This document shows positions 34,576 to 47,245 of a stretch of 64,000 nucleotides of DNA, one piece after another. The first letter of the stretch is position 1. Every line of letters starts with the position of its first letter. The notes beneath the pieces were generated by a model. The model worked only from the letters and a program-made list of their open reading frames with translations, did not search any database and was not told the origin of the DNA. Both the position numbers and the translations under genes were made by a program. Origin of the DNA: Drosophila pseudoobscura (taxonomy: Eukaryota > Arthropoda > Insecta > Diptera > Drosophilidae); NCBI RefSeq assembly GCF_009870125.1, contig NC_046679.1:14880001-14944000 (forward strand), given 5' to 3'.

Positions 34576-35303
34576 CGCACCAGAACGATCAACAGCTGCA
34601 ACAGCACCGGAAACGGAAATGCGTTCCTTTTTTTAGTTAATTACAAACAAAAACAAAACCAACCAAACAAACACCAACCGCTTAACCACCCACAAATCCA
34701 AATTAATTACCCATCCATTCTCCAGCTCACTCTCCTATTCCCACTCCCCCTCCACACCCCCCTCCAACCCCACAACCCCCCTAACATTAGCTAGTTTAAT
34801 TAGCTTGAAAAACTAAAAGTTATCTTCATATTTTTATTGTTTCGTTTTTATCCTTTTTTTATTTGATTTGTGATTTCTGCTTCATTTTTTAATTTATATT
34901 TCAAATTGGAATTGTATTATAATTTTGTATAATTTTATTTTATTTTATTTGTAACCGAAAAGCGAAATTTAAATTATTAATAAAAAGAAAATTACTATTA
35001 CAAGAAAAAAATCGTATCGTATCCATGGCAAAAGTATTTTGTGTTTGCCAACAAATTCTTTACATTTTCGAACTCTTTTTTTCTTTTTTTTCTGTTTTAA
35101 TTTTTGCATTTTCTGTTTGTCAATGCACCATTTTTTGAGCTGTTTGTTCGTTTCTATATGTTTATCTATGATCACTTTTATAGCAATTATTTTAAGCGCA
35201 CATAAAACTAGCGCCTAATTAACAGCTCCGCTTCGATCCGGCTTTGAAGTGCGGCGGCAGCACAAATTGAAGGAGTCGTGTGTGGGAGACGGGAGACGGG
35301 AGG

Positions 35304-35322
35304 CGGACGGACGGACGGACGG
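35304..35322. repeat. (GGAC)n microsatellite
   Basis: Four to five GGAC units in a purine/GC-rich island. Confidence 0.8.
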
Positions 35323-36039
35323 AAGCGGGGAAACCATCGACTGTGACCGGGTCGACTTGGGGATGCTCTTCACACATGAGAGGAGCCACAACCACATGTA
35401 GGTGGAAATGGTCCAACAAATATGTTAAACAAAACGGTTCGGTGTAATAAATCTTCAGAGATCGCAGTTGGTTCCGCTGCCCAAGGCGGGAGCTAAGCGT
35501 AACACAAATCTAAAGGAAATCAGTACAGAGGAAATCACTTCCTACCGCTACAACAGACAGGATACCCCTAGGCACTACCATCTCTGAATTAAGACAGTGC
35601 AAAGGGGTTAGCCCAAGTGTAATATCTCCAGCTTGAGAAGAGAATGCTTTTAAAGAGTTTCTCTAACGATCCAGAGCCAGACAGGCTCTGACAAGCGGAC
35701 AAGGCAGAAGCAGGTGCTGGCACAACAATCAACAGTCAGACCACAAATGGCACTCTTGTGCCCCCGTGCCAGAGTCTCGGCGGAGTCTAAGCGGAGTTTA
35801 AGCGGAGTCTGGCTGTGGTCTGGCCACAGAGCCACAGAGCCAATGAGCCAATGAGCAGCACAGCACACACTTGCATCTGGGAGACAGACACTGAGGGGCA
35901 CAGACAGAGAGCCACGGGCCTGGGACCAGACAGAGTCAATGATATGCGCGACTAATGCGACTTTTGCTTTGCTTTTACCGCATGCAAAATATTTTAGCAG
36001 TTTATTTTCGATCTTTTTCCAACGTGCAGTGCAGAGTCT

Positions 36040-36063
36040 TGCTATGCTATGCTATGCTATGCT
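36040..36063. repeat. (GCTAT)n microsatellite
   Basis: About five GCTAT units. Confidence 0.9.
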
Positions 36064-39000
36064 CTTTTTTGCATATCGATATTGAGGCAGGCACAGAAAC
36101 AGAAATGGAGCAACTTTTTCTGTGTGTACTGAGTGCTCGTACTCGTACTGGAGGAGGACTTGGACCCATTGTACAAATGAATGGAAAGACATTTCACAAT
36201 GAAAACTGCATACGACACACAAAAAAAAGAAAAGAAAAACAGAAACAGGGACTGAGACTGAGACCGGGTGAAAAAAAAGCGATCGAACAAACGACGCTAA
36301 GTTGAGATAATTTTTACAATTTGACAATTTATGCACGATTGCTGGGGAGCCTGAGAGCGTACTCGGACTTGGACCACGACAAGGACCTGGACTTGGAGCT
36401 GGACTTGGAGCCGGCCTAACAGGCCACCAAATGGCCATTGTGTAATTAATTTTGCATAGCAAAAGTTCTCTCTGCCTCAACACAAATGGTTGGTTACGCA
36501 GTTGGATACGCGGCTGGGCTTCCTGATGAGGACTGGGACTGCCTGCGGCTAGGAGACCCCAGCGGCAGTGGCAACGGGCAAATGGCAATCTATAACTGAA
36601 GCCGCAGCGTAACAATTGCCCAAGACTGGCGTAGATTAATGGTCGAACGGCGGTACTCTGCTCCGCTCCGCTCGAGCTCAAGCTCAGGCTCTATTCCAGC
36701 CATGAATTCGAACGGCAATTGGAATAGTTTGAGTTGGGCAATTGCCAGCCGCAGCCGCACCGCCACCGCCACCCACCACAATCACATTGGGGCAATGTGT
36801 CCGACATTCTAATCAATGTGGCGGCGGCAGGGCGTTGTCGGACCCACAGACGCACTGGACAATCAAAAGACAGCCCAATGACTGTGACGTCGACTCTGTG
36901 ATTGACAGTGTGTTGTGTGCTTGAAGCTTAACCTTCAGGCCCGCTTCGCGTCAATGGGCAACGCCCACACTTGGAATTTACCCACTTGGCACCAGCTACA
37001 GCAGCAATCACAACCACAACCACCACTAATCCCTCCACCCCACAATTGCACTGGTCCAATATTCGTATTATTAATCGAGAAACGAGAAAAAAGCCCAATT
37101 AAAATGCTTTTGTTTGTGCTTCTGTTCCATGACAACAGCGGCGGCGATAGTGGCAGCAGCAGCAGCAGCAGCAGTGGCGGATCCAACCTTCTTTAGCACC
37201 AGTTTCCAGACACCGGACACTTCCTATGCGACATATAACTACTTCAGTAATCCGTACACCACAAGGTTTAGATACTTTTGATGCGGACGCGTGATGAGTG
37301 ACGAAGAAGAACCATCTAGAGTCATGTTGTGTAGTCAGTAGCTGAAGGAACAGAACTGGAAGCAGGAGACGATGAGGAGTAGGAGCAAGAGCTGGAGACT
37401 AGATACAATTCTTTTGTAAATAAATGTGTTAACTTTAAGGCAGAGTTTTGTTTTCTCCTGCACAGCACTCGCCCAAAACTTGGATATGGTGGGACTCCCA
37501 TCAGCTAGAACGATAGGTTCAGTAACGGGGAGCAGCGAGGAGGAGTCTTCGCCATCGGACTTGGAATGCTGCGAATGCGCAGGGGCATTGCGAGAAATCC
37601 GTGCCCTGGCAGAGAAATAGACATGACATGACAGCACAGCAGCTCCACAATTGCATGTTGCCGCCGCTGCCATTGTATGCTAAATTACGTATACGCCTAG
37701 GCGGCCAAAAACCAAAGACAAAGCCGAGGCCCAGGCTGAAGTTGAAGCCAAAGGCAGGTCGGGCCGGGCGGTGTTAATTTCCATTGACACTGGCGATGTG
37801 GCGACCAAAGTGTCCGCAGCGCGTTATATTTATTTATTTATTTGTATTTGCAATTGTCAAAAGTTGCAGAGCACCGCCACAGCCGCCGCCGCTACACTCG
37901 TAATATGAAAATAAAGAAAAAGAAACTACAATTTTACAATTCTCGGGCGGTTTCACAACAATGGGGCAGCCACAACTGCAACTGTGGCGGCGGGATCATT
38001 AGCAATGGCATGATTCACAGGCAACAGCAACAGCAGCAGCAGCCAAATAAAAACTGAATGTGCATGCACTATACCGCGTATATACCGCTGGATAGGGGAT
38101 TGGATCGGGAGGGACTGGGAGTGGGAGTGGGAGTGAGCGGAGAAGTTTGTCATAATTTCATTTGAAGTGCAACCCAGGAACGGTTCGCGCGCCAGCCAAT
38201 CGTGTTGATAACCTTGTTGACCACAACAGAATTTCCAACGAAACGGCAATACGCCGCCTGCAAGTTCAGATTTATGCTGTGACACCGCCGCAGGCAATAA
38301 ATGAAAACGAAACCATGAATGTGACAAATCAACAAAATCATGCAGGGGGAGAAATAGCCTAGGGCGGTGGGACCCCGGTAGAACCAGTTACGACAGTCCC
38401 AGAACACGCTCCGCTCCTGTTTCTCGCTCTCCTTTTCGCTCACTGATCTAATATTAAAGCGTGTCTCTGCTCAGTCTGTTCGCAATTTGTCGGATTTGTC
38501 AATCCTGTGCAGAAATCACGTAGACCATTTATCGGTTGACCTTCAGCTCTTATGCAAAGTCGTTTTGTACTTCCAATTCCATCTGGCAATTAGCTAATTC
38601 TATAAATCTCTGAAACAGTGGCAGTAATTAGCATAGTTCGGAATTTACTATCACTTTTAATTGTTTTTCATTTGCTAACGTCGGTTGGTTGCCCTTTCCA
38701 AATATACCATGAGCGGTGTTCACAAATCTGTCACTTATTTTGTGCACATCACATCTGTTTTTGGTTATTGGAAAATATAAATGTCTTCAAATGTCTCCGT
38801 AATTCATGATTTTTGCGTAATCCTGGAATGACAGTGAACAGAGAACAAGGTTATAGAAATATCCATCGTCGGTTTTTTTTTAATTTTCAAGTCCTGTTGC
38901 TCATTCACTTTCAAACAGTTACATTTTGGCGCACTCTATAAGGGCCAAATTCAGAGTGTTTAGGCTTATCGCTCTCCCCGCAATTAGTGGTATTCTTACA

Positions 39001-39706
39001 GAGATCAAGAATGCGTATCGGGATCAGGATAAAATCGATGATTATAAACATATGAATTTTCCATATTAATTACATTCTAAAAACAGTAAAAGACACTATC
39101 TTAATATTAAATTATCGAAATATAATCTATCTAGCTATTAATATTCGACGGAATATCGACATTTAGCAATAGCAACGATTACTGTCTTAAGTTTTTGTTG
39201 AAACCGTATTTCAGAAAAAATTCAAATAATTAAGGAATTAAAATAAGCATATCTAAATTGATCTAGCAATCGGACGAAACTATGTGTTCAGTTATAGATC
39301 TAGTAATATCGATTCGAACACCAAAATCGAGCAATATCCAATCCTTGACGGAGAACGATTAACCCATTGTAGGCCAAAGGGGTGTTTTAATATTCCACCG
39401 AAAATAATGGAAATTTAAAAATTTCAGCGTAGTTGAGCTGAAAGATATCGGGGGATTTTTTTAAGTTCAGAGGAAAGATGGCATGGATCTACAAAAAGCA
39501 TCAACAGTCAGTAATATTTTCCGCCATTTACCTCAAGTCGTTGAACTGTTTAAACAGAGGGGGCTTAAGTGGGCTAAGTCGTTTTATTCATGTACACGGT
39601 TGCTTTGGTGCGGAGAGGAAAACGCGAGCCCCCCCAGCCGTCAAAAAGTCAGAGGGAATATTCTAGAGCCGAACCAAACCGAAATTGCAACAAATAAAAC
39701 AGCAAA

Positions 39707-40983
39707 ATGCTGCAATGCTATAACAGAGGCTGTGGCCAGCTTTTCGATGAAGCTGCCAATACCGATGGTAAGAGGAACTCACGGTAACTCAAGACAGATG
39801 GATCATCAGAACTTTACTTTCCTTTGGCAGAATCATGCCGGCACCATCCAGGCGAGCCGTTCTTTCACGATGCCTATAAGGGCTGGTCTTGTTGCAACAA
39901 AAAGTCGGTTGACTTCACCGAGTTCCTGAACATCAAGGGCTGCACGCTGGCCAAACATTCGAATGTGAAGCCTCCAGAGCCAGAAAAACCACCCAAGGAC
40001 AACAATGGGGACAAGGACGAAGTCATCGAAGTGCGTGCACCTATAAAAGAAGCTATGGCCAGGCCACCGATAGAGACACCATTCACGGTCCTGCAGCCAA
40101 CAGTTGCAGCTTCTCTGAAAGAGCAGATTGATACTTTGAAAGTCAGCAGTGCTCCGTCAGCAACAGCAACGCCATCCGTAGTTGAAAGCGATGCCATCGC
40201 TGTGGGCACAAGTTGCAAAAACAATGGATGCTCCTATTCATTCACTGGCTTGGACAGCGATGACGGCCAGTGCGCATATCATCCAGGTGTACCCATTTTC
40301 CACGAAGGCATGAAGTTCTGGTCATGCTGCCAAAAGCGTACTTCAGATTTTACACAATTCATGGCCCAGAGGGGCTGTGTGAACGGCAAGCACAAGTGGG
40401 TCAAAGAGGTATGGTCTCCAACCGAAAAGAATTTAGATCTTTACTAATGAAATGTTTATCCGCAGAACGACGACAAGAAGGTTGTGCAGTGCCGATATGA
40501 TTGGCATCAAACGGCCACAAATGTGGTGGTGGCCATTTACGCCAAGAAGTATCATTATGCCCAGAGTGTGATAGAAATAAATCCTATCCGTCTGCATGTT
40601 AAGCTGGTTTTCCCAGAGCAGGAAAACGCTACTTTTGACATTGATCTGGAGCTAGGAGGCGTAAGTCCTTGATTTCCATTCCATTAGCAAACGGTTTCTA
40701 GATGAAACTTTTTTTACAGATTGTCAAAGTGGACAAGGCGAGTGCACACATGTACGGCACCAAAGTGGAGATTACGTTGCCCAAGCTGGAGCCCGGCTCT
40801 TGGTCAAAATTGAATTTCAAACGTGCCGTAATGCCGGCGGCCAAGAAAACCAATGCCGCGCAGGTCCCAAAGATCGATGATAGCGATGACGAGTTTTTTG
40901 ATCTGGACGACATCGAACCTGTATACACTCATGGCCTCAAATTGTCAGACATGAGTTTGCAAAATCCAAATAACTTAGATTAG
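39707..40983 (+). CDS. CHORD: CHORD-containing protein (HSP90 co-chaperone)
   Basis: Exons 39707-39767, 39831-40408, 40466-40660 and 40720-40983 total 1098 nt, or 365 residues. Two CHORD zinc-binding domains, each with the Cys/His spacing of the family, lie at about 5-64 (CYNRGCGQLFD...CRHHPGEPFFHD...WSCC) and 157-216 (CKNNGCSYSF...CAYHPGVPIFHEGMKFWSCC). They are separated by a charged, Pro-rich linker. A CS (p23-like) domain follows from about 225 to 315 and an acidic tail ends the protein. This is the animal CHORDC1/morgana architecture, which binds HSP90 and limits ROCK-driven centrosome amplification (family knowledge). Its stop codon lies 89 bp from that of the converging RWDD1-like gene. 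Confidence 0.96.
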
Positions 40984-41072
40984 CCAAAAAAGTTAGCATT
41001 TAATGTTACACAGTGTACACGAATATGCCTTCAAGAAATATTTGTTTTAATATCGCAGCAACGACGCACAGT

Positions 41073-41867
41073 TTAATCATCATCGTCATCGGCCCCAGGC
41101 ACCCAGTCTTCATCGTCATCATCATCCAAATCCAGTTCGCCAATATCTTGAAACAGTGTCTCGTCGATCTTGACGTTTTCAATGTTTTCACCAGCCGCCA
41201 GCAGGAATTTAATGTCGGAATCATTAAGCGTGTTGTCGCACATGAAGAGCTCGCGTCCAGTCAACTTCTTGCAATCATTAATCTTCTCCCTTTTCGCTGC
41301 GATGCCCGTGCTCTCCTCAAAGTCAAGTTTCCACTTCATAAACGTCTCGACCGACACTCGCGTACCCTCGAATTTCTTGCGTTCCTCTTCTTCAACCTCC
41401 CGCAGTTTCTGCACACGCTGCTCCTCCGCGTGGGTTGTATGCTCATCCCAGCGCTGATTTAGCCACTCCTGAGCACTGCTCACTAGGGAGAAAATCATCT
41501 CCATGCCAATATTTTCCTCAATGGTCTCCCGCAAATGCTCCAGCAGGCGTGTCTCGAATGTGTCTTCAAAATTTTCAGCTTCCTCAATTTCCACAAGTGG
41601 CGCTGCATCCGGATAGGTAGCTGTGTATGTAAACACCAGCTTGCAGGACAATCCATTTTCATTTTCCTCTGCATTGTAATCTTCTGTCGCAATGGGGATC
41701 TGGAATTTGTGAAAAGGCTCTGTTGCGAGAACTGTGGGAAGAGGTTGCTTCGGTTAGAGGCGGTTTATTTCGAATGCCCTTCTATACATACTTTCCATTT
41801 CGCCACAGTAAATGGAGTCCAGAGCTTCGACCTCACTGCTCTGATCCTCCTTGTAGTTTCGGCTCAT
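41073..41867 (-). CDS. RWD domain-containing protein 1-like (DFRP2 family)
   Basis: Exons (minus) 41867-41792 and 41731-41073 total 735 nt, or 244 residues. An N-terminal RWD domain (about 7-115: EVEALDSIY, GLSCKLVFTYTATYPDAAPLVEIEE) is followed by a long charged helix (EEQRVQKLREVEEEERKKFEGT) and the DFRP-type segment FMKWKLDFEES. A very acidic C-terminus ends in five Asp. RWDD1/DFRP2 proteins bind and stabilise the developmentally regulated GTPase DRG2 (family knowledge). D. melanogaster CG5515 is the likely orthologue by neighbourhood. It is read in the same direction as jnj, 436 bp downstream of its stop. Confidence 0.9.
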
Positions 41868-42302
41868 TTTGCAAGTTTAACAATATAAAAAATAAATAAA
41901 TAGGAGAAATTCGTCGTCGCCGCCTTTCAGGTTATGGCTGGCAACATTCACACTACCACGCGAAATTCACATCCACACTAATTTGACATTCACACACGCG
42001 CGGATAAATTGTAATGCTTTTGAAACAAATAATACTTTGTCCGTTTACTTTTAATCCCTAACAACAAACACCTCATTCACCGCTGCAATGTTCCAAGTAA
42101 AGAATAATATACTTTGTGTTCAAGTAAGTATAGTAATAAAAAATGTATGTTTCCTGAGGATTTAGTATTTGGAGGCTAATTTGTCGTCATCCTGCAACCG
42201 TCTTTTTGGAATATATGCTAAATATTAAGAAAGAGAGTGCCTGTTGGAATCACCTTCATCGGGCGAAGACAATCTGAAAAAAAAAAAATTTTGGAAATTG
42301 AC

Positions 42303-45300
42303 TCAACGTAAACGTATTGAATCATACTTAAGTATTCTGATGTATGGACTCTCTTCCACTTCCGTATCCAGGGGTGTCAGAAAGCAATATTGTCGCGTTC
42401 TCCAATCCCTACCCTCTTTAATTAAAAGTTCAGTTATAAATTTGCGGTTGACTTCGTCCTGCAATGAGCAAAAACTTAGTAACACGTCCCAAAGAGTCCC
42501 TGAAAAATTCCAACTCACAGTGAAAACATCGTATTCGTCTAAGAAATAAAACGGGTGATCTGAAGTGGTCCAAAGACCTTTTAGCAACGAAACCGTCGTG
42601 AAAGAGCGTTCCCCACCGGACAGACTTTTTGTGTTTGAGGTTTTGTTGCCACTTGCAGGAAAGACATTTATGCTCCACGTTTTCGCTTTTAAATTATCTT
42701 CAAAGGTTACTTCAAAATGCCGCAGCTTTAGGGCACACTGTGGAATTATATTATACATTATAAAGGATCATTTAAGTAGAACAGAACAGGCGGAAAGCCT
42801 TACCCGAAAGTTGTGCTGAACCATTGTTAAATAATGATGGCGAGATCTCTGGAAATTTAGCGAATTGGCGTGGTACGCCTGGCGCAGATGCATGATAACA
42901 TTTTCTGATAGTTTAAAACGGTTGGCATCTTCGCCAAGCTTATCCCTCAGGACACCTAAACTCGTCTCTACCTCTTCGGGATCGTAATTTAGTTGCTCCA
43001 CTTGTCGGATCTTTGATTTGTATCGACTTATTAAATCTAGGAGTTCCTCTTCCGTATTCGTGGTCTTAATAAATTCGCCCGTCAGTTTGGCCGCTTTGGT
43101 TGCCTTCTCCAATTCATTGAGAATGTCCTGTCTGACTTTTTGCTGATTTTGCACCAGCTCTACCATTTTCTGGAGATTGCGATTGTTTTGCGAGAATTCA
43201 CTGTCCAAGGTACGTATTTGATTTGACACTTCGTGGGCCTCCGTATCGAGCCTCTGCACTTGTCTGGTAATCTCCTCGAGGGCATTTAATTCATCGGACT
43301 TCTTAGCTTCATATTCGGTCTTGAGCGTATCGATTTCTTCGAGTTTCACTTGCAGCTCACGGTGTTCTTCTTTACATTTCTCGATTCTCTCACCGCAATC
43401 GGACAAGTGGGTTTTCTGAGGGAACAAAACAGGTAATGTAATGAGACTTCGAGTTGGAATGATATGTACTTACCAGGCGGTCATATTCAGGTAGATCACG
43501 GTACTCTGTGTTTTCAATTTCAATAATTTCTTGGGTAGCCTTTTGTACTTCGGCAAGATACTGATTTATTTCGGATGTCTTTTTGGCGACCTCCTGAGTG
43601 GTGCGTTCCAGAATATGCTTCTGCATCTTATAGTCCGCTTCAATGGATGCCGCCCGCTCCTGCAGACTACGCTGCTCATCCTGCAGCTGCCTGATGCGAT
43701 CGTCCACATTCACCTGCATGTATCGTCCCGGGTATATACGAACCGAATAGACGGCATAGTTGGGCGATGGTATGTACTCCAGCCCCAGGTTTGGCACCAG
43801 CACACGCGTCAAGTAGGGTGGAACGTTCTCCGTGTCGGATGTGAGAAATTCGGCGGTCTCTTTGGACTCGGTTACCAGCACCGTCTCGATACGCATTGAA
43901 TCTATTAGGTAGTTCATTACAACCGGATCATCGCAGCTATAAATTCGATAGGGAAGAGAGTACAGTACATTGGTATATAGACAAGATATACTTAGATTTT
44001 GATTAGATTGAGCCTTACCTAATTTCATCGATCAGTACTGTGGTGTTAGGTGTATTGGCCTTAACTTTGTATTTCGACACATTGTACACGCGATCTGTGA
44101 ATGCGCTGGTAATGATGGTGGGCATATTGTTTCCATAGAACCTCTGGAGCAAGGATCTCAACGATTGACGCTCCTTGTCGGAGCTTACGATGTAGGAACG
44201 TAGGCAAGAGGACAGCTGGTTCTCGACCAGATCCCTGTACTTAGGATTAGATGCTGTTATGTATTGGCCAAGAGGACCACGCGGCATTCGGTACTGGTTC
44301 GGGCCGCTATAATTGGAGCGCAGGGCACAAACTACATTAATTGCCTGCTCCCCGTATATGGACAAAATGTTGTTTTTGTTGCGACCAAGCGTCGCTATTT
44401 CCGATTTAATTATTTCTGCACAAAAAAAGGAAAGAATTAGAATTTGCTTAAGCTGAAAAATAATGTCGAAACTCACGCGTGGATTGGTACATTTTGTTTC
44501 TCTCGAATCCTCGGGCATCCACCTGTTCGCGCACAGAGCTCAGCCGTTCTTTTGTCTCCAGTTGCTCCTCTCGGAACTGTTTAACGAGGTCCTCTCTATT
44601 GGCGACCAGCTTCTTTAGCTCCACCGCTCTGGCGGCATGCTCCTCTCGTTTCTGTTTAATCCTCGCATAGTCGGCGTGGTAGTTGCTGATGTGTTTTTCA
44701 CAAGCATCGTATTCGTGCTTCTCCTCACTAAGGCGTTTTTCGGCATTCTTCATTTGTGACCTGATATTGCTGGCTTTTAAAAGATATTCCTGCAATATGC
44801 GCATGGCTTCACGCATCTTTGTCTCGTGCGAATGGTAGACATCTTGGTTACGCTTTTTTTTTTCCTCGAAGGTGCTGAGAAGAAAACATGGCACATGAAG
44901 ACTGCTAGGGATTTGTATTGTGATTATGTGGCCTCAACAAACCTCAACTGTTGCGTGAGTGTGGCTTGTGTGGAGTCCTTCTGGGCTGTGGCTGCCTCCA
45001 GCTTGGATTTCTTGGCTTCAATCAGTTTAATCGACTGCTCACAGCTGGCTAGCTCCTCCTCTTGTTGCCTCACCGACAGCCAAGCCAGCTTGGTGTTGGC
45101 CTCTTGTAACTTGACCTGCAAGTTCATAGCTATTGTTACTAAAAGATCCCCATCTAGTCGGCACCGACTACTTGCCTTGACCGCTTCCTTATCCCTGAGT
45201 GCGGCTAACTTTTCCTCCTCCGCCACGACCAGTTGTTCCGATACTTGCTTTCTCTGTGGAGATGGGAAACGTATTGAAATTAAAGGAAACTAGATATACC

Positions 45301-46366
45301 TGTAAGATTCGATTTCGATTACCAATTCAAGATGCTCCAAGGCTCTATGCAGGCTTTGACGTTGGGCAAGGCATTCGTTGAGAGCATTAACACAAGAATC
45401 CAGCTGCGTTGCTTTCATCAGCAGTGTGTAATTTGATTTTGGCTCCAGTCTGCAAAGTATTCAGCTACAAACCTCGTTTAACTTATGGATTAAACTTACT
45501 TTTTTAGAAATTCACGTGAAGCCTCCTGGTTTAGCACGAAAATCGGATTATCGACATGAATTCGAAAGCGCCGCAGCAAGCGCTTAACATCATCTAATTT
45601 TTTCGAGACGATTTTACCGCGTGCATCCTTTAGCTCATACGACGAGGATGATTGGCGTATGTGCCGCACCACCGTGATATGCGGTCCCATATGTTCCGCA
45701 TCGAATGGGCTCAATCCCACATTACACAAGGTTATTTCGATTTTGGCTGATGTTTCGCCGTTTTTGATTAGCTCTGAAAACAACAATTAATGGATAAATC
45801 AGCTGGGAAGGCTGATAGAGGCTGTAGAGACGTACTCGTTACGCTGGCCGCACGGCTAGTGGCGCGTGCGTTGCCCCCCATACCCACGGTCAGGGCTGTG
45901 ATTGTGGCACTCTTGCCGCTCCCGTTTTTGCCCACCAGGAAATTGGTGTTGGGACCAAACTCGACGGTGAAACTCTCATGGCACATGAAATTCTCCAGAT
46001 GTATGGATATGACTTTGCCGCAGCGATTAAATTCACTTGGAACGTCTGGTTCGTACTGAAATGCGATGAAACACAGGTAGATCACACACTATCTAACCAC
46101 TTAACCAGCTAAATCTGAACTAAACTCACCAAAAGAGTTAACGATGAAGATGATCCCTGGGATCTGCGTGAGCCTGACGACTCTCGGCTGCTACCGGTAT
46201 TGTTGTTGCCTGGTACCAGAAGACTGTTTGGGTCCTGCTCAACAATGTCCATGTAGTCTTCGGGGACTGCGGCTTTCTTGCTCTTCTTATTTGTCGGCTC
46301 CGAGGAAGAAGTGTCTTCATCCGATTCCGACGACAATTTTCTACGCATTTTACGTTTGTGCTCCAT
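42303..46366 (-). CDS. jnj: SMC6 subunit of the SMC5/6 complex (java no jive)
   Basis: Twelve exons (minus): 46366-46130, 46055-45836, 45773-45500, 45449-45323, 45253-45176, 45115-44943, 44874-44477, 44415-44019, 43936-43474, 43415-42804, 42737-42519, 42458-42303. They total 3354 nt, or 1117 residues, the normal SMC6 length. Walker A GKNGSGKS is at 121-128. Two long coiled coils flank a central hinge (about 500-690). The ABC signature LSGGERS is near 1032 and Walker B FYFLDEYD near 1056. A basic/Ser-rich N-terminus precedes the head. Role: nuclear ATPase of the SMC5/6 complex in replication, repair and heterochromatic recombination control (family knowledge). The intron between exons 5 and 6 uses a GC donor. 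Two 60-nt introns are open in frame. Exon 7 has an A10 run. Confidence 0.95.
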
Positions 46367-46802
46367 GTTTTCGGATATATAATCTATCTATCTCTAAAAA
46401 CAAAAAGCGCGCGCGAACTGAAAGTAAACACCAGACTAGGTGACTAACTTATTGAACATTTGCTCTTACTTGGATGTGTGCAATCTAGACACGGGGATTC
46501 GGCGTAGGAAACAAATTCTGAATTGCGACGATAAACGAAATTGCTAAAATTCCGCAACACAAGATGCTTGAAAACACTTAATCCACCTAAGCCCCCTCCA
46601 TTCAACAACTTGAGGTCAGTCACGGAAAAGAATTGGGTTTGTAAGTTCTTTTCGTAGATCCATCCTTTCCTTCCTCTTTACTTAAGAAAACCATGATATC
46701 TTGAACCTGAACTGCGCTAAAATGATTAAATTTTCACTATTCACTATACTTTTTATTGGTGGTTTCCACAATCCATAGTGAAAACTATCGACGCTGGCCA
46801 GC

Positions 46803-47020
46803 ATCATCATTAGACCTCGGATTTTGCATATTTGATTCATCAGCATAGTCGTGGGCTCATTATTAATTTTTGTTCAATTGATTTCCTTTGACTATATTTG
46901 AAAAGCACTTGGCTGGGGGATCGGAGGATCGGAGGTGCTGCGAGTACGAGTCATCAGAATTTTTCTATCTTAATCCTTTAAAAATATGCAAATATGCAAA
47001 ATCCGAGGTCTAATCATCAT
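46803..47020. repeat. Inverted repeat in the jnj / ZNFX1-like intergenic region
   Basis: The 32-bp arm at 46803-46834 and the arm at 46989-47020 are reverse complements at 30 of 32 positions (core TTAGACCTCGGATTTTGCAT). They are separated by 154 bp of unrelated sequence. The layout is MITE-like, but I see no clear target-site duplication. Confidence 0.85.
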
Positions 47021-47185
47021 ATAGCATATCAGAGTATGAATCGTTTCTCTACTACTGGGCTGACAGCAGATAACCTACAAAGCCAAACTAGATTAGTGTT
47101 TACCCAACAATAAACTAGATCATATTCTTATTATATACATAGAGTGTTAATGGTTCCGATATGTGCACATTGGAATACATCGACG

Positions 47186-47193
47186 TATCGATA
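47186..47193. promoter_or_regulatory. DRE upstream of the ZNFX1-like gene
   Basis: TATCGATA, 53 bp upstream of the start codon, in a divergent promoter region shared with jnj. Confidence 0.65.
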
Positions 47194-47245
47194 GTGCCGT
47201 CTATTGTTCTTCTACCGGACGAAATTGCACGAAATTAATGAAAAT

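Larger units (their letters stand above)
34155..39706. other. 5.5-kb gene-poor region between the secreted-protein gene and CHORD
   Basis: Contains the 3' UTR of the secreted-protein gene, several microsatellites, an unusually A/T-rich stretch at about 34790-35110, and the CHORD 5' UTR near the right end. Short ORFs here are built on simple repeats or lack any domain. I see no further gene. Confidence 0.45.

Noticed and set aside
34450-34794. His-rich ORF downstream of the secreted-protein gene
   Set aside because: Built almost wholly on CA/ATGCAC microsatellite sequence.
36052-36681. 209-codon minus-strand ORF in the gene-poor region
   Set aside because: Low complexity, no domain, no promoter or splice context; likely chance.
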